NCBI GenBank assembly: GCA_017849335.1
Contig: JAFIHP010000092.1
Coordinates: 1 to 8,658, forward strand
Length of the DNA: 8,658 nt
Direction of reading: 5' to 3'
From: Actinomycetales bacterium
GTDB taxonomy: Bacteria; Actinomycetota; Actinomycetes; S36-B12
In this document: positions 5,355 to 8,658 of the stretch, in pieces
Layout: each line of letters opens with the position of its first letter
How positions within the stretch are numbered: the stretch's first letter is position 1
Position numbers and translations under genes: made by a program
The notes under the pieces: generated by a model
Databases searched by the model: none
What the model saw: the letters and a program-made list of their open reading frames with translations, nothing else
Told to the model about the DNA's origin: nothing

Positions 5355-6281
5355 GTGCGCCTGGGAGTGCTGGATGTCGGCTCGAACACTGTCCATCTGC
5401 TGCTGGTCGACGCCCACTACGGAGCGGCACCCGTCCCGGCGTCCAAGCTGAAGATCCCGCTGCGGCTGGCCGAGCACCTCGAGGACGGCCGGATCGGCGA
5501 GGCGGCGATCGACGCCCTCGTGGAGTTCGCCGAGCGCAGCCAGCGGCTGGCCGAGGACAAGGGCGCGACGGAGATCATGGCGTTCGCGACGTCGGCCATC
5601 CGGGACGCCACCAACGGCGAGGAGGTCCTCGACCGCGTCCGCGAACGCACGGGTCTGGAGATCTCGGTCCTGACCGGCGACGACGAGGCCCGGTTGACCT
5701 ACCTGGCGGCCCGCCGGTGGTTCGGCTGGTCCAGCGGCCGGATCCTCGTGCTCGACATCGGCGGGGGCTCGTTGGAGCTCGCGACGGGCACCGACGAGGA
5801 ACCCGACGCCGCGGTGTCCCTCCCCCTGGGCGCGGGCCGGGCGACGCGCGCGTTCCTCGTGGGCGACCCGCCGACGCCGGAGTCGGTCCGCGAGCTCCGG
5901 CGGCAGGCGCGCGCGAGCATCGGCGATGTCGTCGGTCGGCTGCGCCGCCTCGGGGCGCCCAGCGTCGCCGTCGCGACGTCCAAGACCTTCAAGCAGCTGG
6001 CTCGCATCGGGGGAGCCGCTCCCTCGAGCGAGGGCGACTACGTGCGACGCGCGCTGCGGCTGGACCAGTTGCGCGAGATGGTCCCGCGCCTGGCGGAGAT
6101 GACGGCCGCCGAGCGCAGCCGGATCCCGGGGGTCTCCGAGGGCCGGTCCGAGCAGATGGTCGCGGGCGCGGTCGTGGCGGAGGCGGCGATGGACCTCCTC
6201 GACCTGAGCGAACTCGTCGTGTGCCCGTGGGCCCTGCGTGAAGGGGTCATCCTGCGACGACTGGACGGGCTGCCACGATGA
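5355..6281 (+). CDS. ppx: Ppx/GppA-family phosphatase (exopolyphosphatase type)
   Basis: A 308-residue member of the exopolyphosphatase/guanosine pentaphosphate phosphatase family, in the short form built only from the two actin-like (ASKHA fold) subdomains and lacking the C-terminal HD region of E. coli Ppx (about 510 residues). Visible motifs are the first phosphate loop GVLDVGSNTVHLL (Asp7, Ser10, Asn11), FATSAIRDATN at 77-87 (Arg83), GDDEARLTYL at 108-117 (catalytic-region Glu111; Asp110 where many relatives have Glu), the second phosphate loop DIGGGSLEL at 134-142, and a C-terminal GRSEQMVAGA at 263-272. It removes terminal phosphates from polyphosphate and/or converts pppGpp to ppGpp; sequence alone does not separate these. 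From memory, the mycobacterial homologue is Ppx1 (Rv0496). The GTG start gives the family N-terminus and follows a -10 element. Its stop overlaps the ATPase start (ATGA). Confidence 0.92.
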   Translation: MRLGVLDVGSNTVHLLLVDAHYGAAPVPASKLKIPLRLAEHLEDGRIGEAAIDALVEFAERSQRLAEDKGATEIMAFATSAIRDATNGEEVLDRVRERTGLEISVLTGDDEARLTYLAARRWFGWSSGRILVLDIGGGSLELATGTDEEPDAAVSLPLGAGRATRAFLVGDPPTPESVRELRRQARASIGDVVGRLRRLGAPSVAVATSKTFKQLARIGGAAPSSEGDYVRRALRLDQLREMVPRLAEMTAAERSRIPGVSEGRSEQMVAGAVVAEAAMDLLDLSELVVCPWALREGVILRRLDGLPR

Positions 6282-8644
6282 CCGCCTCCGAGTCCTCCAC
6301 CGACCTGCGGGGCCTCACCGCGGTCGAGGTCGCCGAGCGGGTCGCCGCCGGCAAGGTCAACGTCACGCCGGATGCCCACAGTCGCAGCTTCGCCGACATC
6401 GTCCGTGCGAACACGTTCACCTGGTTCAACGGCCTGATCGGCTCGCTGTGGGTCGTGATGCTGATCGTGGCCCCGATCCAGGACTCGCTCTTCGGCTTCG
6501 TCATCGTCGCCAACACCGGCATCGGCATCATCCAGGAGTACCGCGCGGCCCGCACCCTGGCCAAGCTCGCGGTCCTCGGGGAGGCCCGACCGGTCGTCCG
6601 GCGCGACGGGGCGGACGTCGAGGTCAGCAGCTCGGAGATCGTGGTCGACGACCTCGTGGTCCTGTCGGCCGGCGACCAGCTCGTGGTCGACGGCGAGATC
6701 GTCGCGTGCCAGGGGCTGGAGATCGACGAGAGCCTCCTGACGGGCGAGGCGGACCCGGTCGACAAGGCCGTCGGCGACCAGGCGATGTCCGGGTCGTTCG
6801 CGGTGGCCGGATCCGGCGTCTACCGGGCGACGCGCGTCGGCCGGGACTCCTTCGCCGGCGGGCTCACCGAGGCGGCGAAGTCCTTCCACCTGACCAACTC
6901 CGAGCTGCGCGACGCGATCAACGGATTCATCCGGCTGGTGTCCTACCTGCTCGTGCCGGTGGGCCTGCTGCTCCTGTGGTCGCAGTGGGGCCGGGCGGGG
7001 CTGCCGATCGACGAGGCCATCCGCGGGACCATCATCGGCATCGTCACGATGGTGCCCGAGGGCCTGGTCCTGCTGACGTCGATCGCGATGGCCGTCGCGG
7101 TCATCCGGCTCGCGCAGAAGAAGGTCCTCGTCCAGGACATGCCGGCCGTCGAGGTGCTCGCCCGCGTCGACACGATCTGCGTGGACAAGACGGGCACCCT
7201 GACCGAGCCCGGGATGAGCGTCCAGGAGGTGCTCGCCCTTTCCGACGGATCCGACGCGCCGGACCTCGACGCGGTGCTCGGGGCGCTCGGAGCCAGCGAG
7301 ACCAGCCCGAACCCGACCCTGCAGGCCGTCGCCGACCGGTTCGCCGCCCCGGGCTGGCCGATGGTGAGCAACGTCCCCTTCTCCAGCGCTCGCAAGTGGT
7401 CCGCCGCCTCCTTCGGCGATCACGGGACCTGGGTGATCGGGGCGCCGGAGATCCTCGCCAGCGACGACCCCGGCGTCCGCGACCGCGCCGACGCGGCCGC
7501 CGCAGATGGCGCACGCGTGCTCCTGCTGGCCCGCGCGCACGGCGAGCCGTCCGCGGAGGCCGGTCCCGGGCCGCTGACGCCGGTGGCCCTCGTGACGATC
7601 AGCCAGCAGCTGCGCGCGGACGCGGCCGAGACGGTGTCCTACTTCCTGTCCCAGGGTGTCTCCGTGAAGGTCATCTCCGGCGACAACGCCGCGACCGTCT
7701 CGGCGATCGCGACCCAGGCGGGGGTGCCCGGCGCCGACCACCCGGTCGACGCGCGCACCATGCCGACGGACACCGAGGAGCTGGCCGACGTGGTGGCCGG
7801 CTCGAGTGTCTTCGGGCGCGTGACGCCGACGCAGAAGCAGGAGATGGTCAAGGCGCTGCACGCGCGCAACTCGACGGTCGCGATGACTGGCGACGGCGTT
7901 AACGACGTTCTCGCGCTCAAGAGCGCGGACCTCGGGATCGCGATGGGCAGCGGATCGGACGCGACCCGCGCTGTGGCGCAGCTGGTGCTCCTGGAGAACA
8001 AGTGGTCCGTCATGCCGAGCGTGGTGGCCGAGGGACGGCGCGTGCTCGGCAACATCGAGCGCGTCTCCGACGTGTTCCTCACCAAGACGATCTACGCGAT
8101 CATCGTGTCGCTGACGACTGCCGTGTTCGCCTCGGTGTTCCCCTTCCTGCCCCGCCACCTGTCGCTCATCGCCGCACTCACGATCGGCATCCCGGGCTTC
8201 TTCCTGGCGCTCATGCCGAACACCGAGCGGTTCCGCCCGGGCTTCCTGCGGCGCGTTCTGCTGTTCGCGGTGCCGTCCGGCGTGATCTGCGCCGCGGCGT
8301 CCCTCGCGACGTACGGGCTCTCGCGCGCGGCGTCCGCCACGGTGCCCGAATCCCAGTCGGCCGCGACGGTGACGCTGTTCATCGTTTCGACCGGGGTGCT
8401 CCTGCAGTCCGCCCGGCCGCTCAACGCCATCCGTATCGGGATCGTCGCCCTCATGATCGTCATGTTCGTCGGCGTCCTGGTCATCCCCTGGCTGTCGAAC
8501 TTCTTCCTGGTGAGCGTCGGCCCGAACACGTGGTCCGCCATCGCGATCGTCCTGGGGCTGATCGGGGCGGTCGTGGTCTGGGTGGCCGCGATGATCACCG
8601 ACCGCTGGCGCCGCCCGCCGGCCGAAGGTCGGACCTCGCCGTGA
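6278..8644 (+). CDS. ctpE: CtpE-like cation-transporting P-type ATPase (probably Ca2+)
   Basis: A 788-residue P-type ATPase close in length to mycobacterial CtpE. Order: short N-terminus without heavy-metal domain, M1-M2 (about 48-84), actuator domain with LTGEADP at 154-160, M3-M4 (about 218-275) with the ion-site motif VPEGL at 259-263, phosphorylation motif DKTGTLT at 303-309 (Asp303), nucleotide domain with GAPE at 388-391, hinge SGDN at 468-470 region, TGDGVND at 537-543, then M5-M10 including GIPGFFLALMPN at 637-648. PEGL in M4 and GIPGFFLALMPN in M6 fit the CtpE/CaxP group, reported to move Ca2+, rather than Cu (CPC) or K (Kdp) pumps. Departures from common signatures are TGEA for TGES and IGAPE for KGAPE; I believe these are normal in this subgroup. 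It is translationally coupled to ppx (4-bp overlap), and its stop overlaps another start. Substrate is inferred from family. Confidence 0.92.
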   Translation: MTASESSTDLRGLTAVEVAERVAAGKVNVTPDAHSRSFADIVRANTFTWFNGLIGSLWVVMLIVAPIQDSLFGFVIVANTGIGIIQEYRAARTLAKLAVLGEARPVVRRDGADVEVSSSEIVVDDLVVLSAGDQLVVDGEIVACQGLEIDESLLTGEADPVDKAVGDQAMSGSFAVAGSGVYRATRVGRDSFAGGLTEAAKSFHLTNSELRDAINGFIRLVSYLLVPVGLLLLWSQWGRAGLPIDEAIRGTIIGIVTMVPEGLVLLTSIAMAVAVIRLAQKKVLVQDMPAVEVLARVDTICVDKTGTLTEPGMSVQEVLALSDGSDAPDLDAVLGALGASETSPNPTLQAVADRFAAPGWPMVSNVPFSSARKWSAASFGDHGTWVIGAPEILASDDPGVRDRADAAAADGARVLLLARAHGEPSAEAGPGPLTPVALVTISQQLRADAAETVSYFLSQGVSVKVISGDNAATVSAIATQAGVPGADHPVDARTMPTDTEELADVVAGSSVFGRVTPTQKQEMVKALHARNSTVAMTGDGVNDVLALKSADLGIAMGSGSDATRAVAQLVLLENKWSVMPSVVAEGRRVLGNIERVSDVFLTKTIYAIIVSLTTAVFASVFPFLPRHLSLIAALTIGIPGFFLALMPNTERFRPGFLRRVLLFAVPSGVICAAASLATYGLSRAASATVPESQSAATVTLFIVSTGVLLQSARPLNAIRIGIVALMIVMFVGVLVIPWLSNFFLVSVGPNTWSAIAIVLGLIGAVVVWVAAMITDRWRRPPAEGRTSP

Positions 8645-8658
8645 CCGTCCGGGTCGGC
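8641..8658 (+). CDS. Start of a further gene, cut by the window edge
   Basis: A GTG at 8641 overlaps the ATPase TGA (GTGA) and opens a frame reading VTVRVG to the window end. The 4-bp overlap repeats the coupling style of the two preceding genes, so this is probably the next operon member. Six codons are too few to identify it. In several actinobacteria a TIM-barrel sugar-phosphate isomerase-like gene (from memory, Rv0498 in M. tuberculosis) lies downstream of ppx and begins with a similar short strand; that is only a suggestion. Confidence 0.35.

Noticed and set aside
3590..6241. An 883-codon plus-strand open frame
   Set aside because: It runs out of frame through three well-supported genes, one of them on the other strand, and its Arg/Pro/Ala/Gly-rich sequence matches no family.
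6238..7902. A 554-codon plus-strand open frame inside the ATPase gene
   Set aside because: Out-of-frame shadow of the ATPase, rich in Arg, Gly and Pro.
6038..8158. A 706-codon open frame on the minus strand
   Set aside because: Antisense to ppx and the P-type ATPase, with the same Arg/Asp/His/Gly-rich shadow composition and no recognisable motif.

Overview
This 8,658-base window is very GC-rich (about 70% by eye), and its genes end almost every codon in G or C. Gene content points to a high-GC actinobacterium (Actinomycetota): a divergent pair of a cysteine-rich protein and a short Ppx-type phosphatase that resembles the M. tuberculosis Rv0495c/Rv0496 arrangement (from memory), a CtpE-type P-type ATPase, and several start codons placed 6-7 nt after a TANNNT -10 element, as in actinobacterial leaderless transcripts. 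I cannot name the genus. The window is almost fully coding; no gene-free stretch exceeds about 100 bases. I see no RNA genes, insertion sequences, CRISPR arrays, integrase or attachment sites.

Region 1 (2-973, +) is a compact fluoride-export cluster: the 3' end of one crcB/fluC gene, a DUF190 (PII-like fold) gene overlapping it by 4 bp, and a second complete crcB/fluC 4 bp further on. The two FluC subunits differ in the pore motif, so they may form a heterodimeric channel.

Region 2 (1028-2410, +) is radA (sms), a DNA recombination/repair ATPase, complete and canonical, with a likely leaderless start.

Region 3 (2513-4529, +) is a two-gene unit: a HAD phosphatase of the sucrose-phosphate-phosphatase family followed, with an 8-bp overlap, by a GT4 glycosyltransferase of the sucrose-phosphate synthase/mannosylfructose-phosphate synthase type. 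Together they should make and dephosphorylate a non-reducing fructose disaccharide. The glycosyltransferase looks closest to mannosylfructose-phosphate synthase (MfpsA, known from Agrobacterium). This is the most distinctive part of the window.

Region 4 (4526-5284, -) is a conserved cysteine-rich protein of unknown function. It converges on the glycosyltransferase, their TAG stops sharing one CTAG palindrome, and diverges from ppx across 70 bp carrying back-to-back -10 elements.

Region 5 (5355-8658, +) is a translationally coupled operon: a Ppx/GppA-family phosphatase, a CtpE-like (probably Ca2+) P-type ATPase overlapping it by 4 bp, and the first six codons of a third gene overlapping the ATPase stop by 4 bp. 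Most of the window is ordinary actinobacterial core genome; the disaccharide pair, the dual FluC cluster and the cysteine-rich protein are the parts worth following up.
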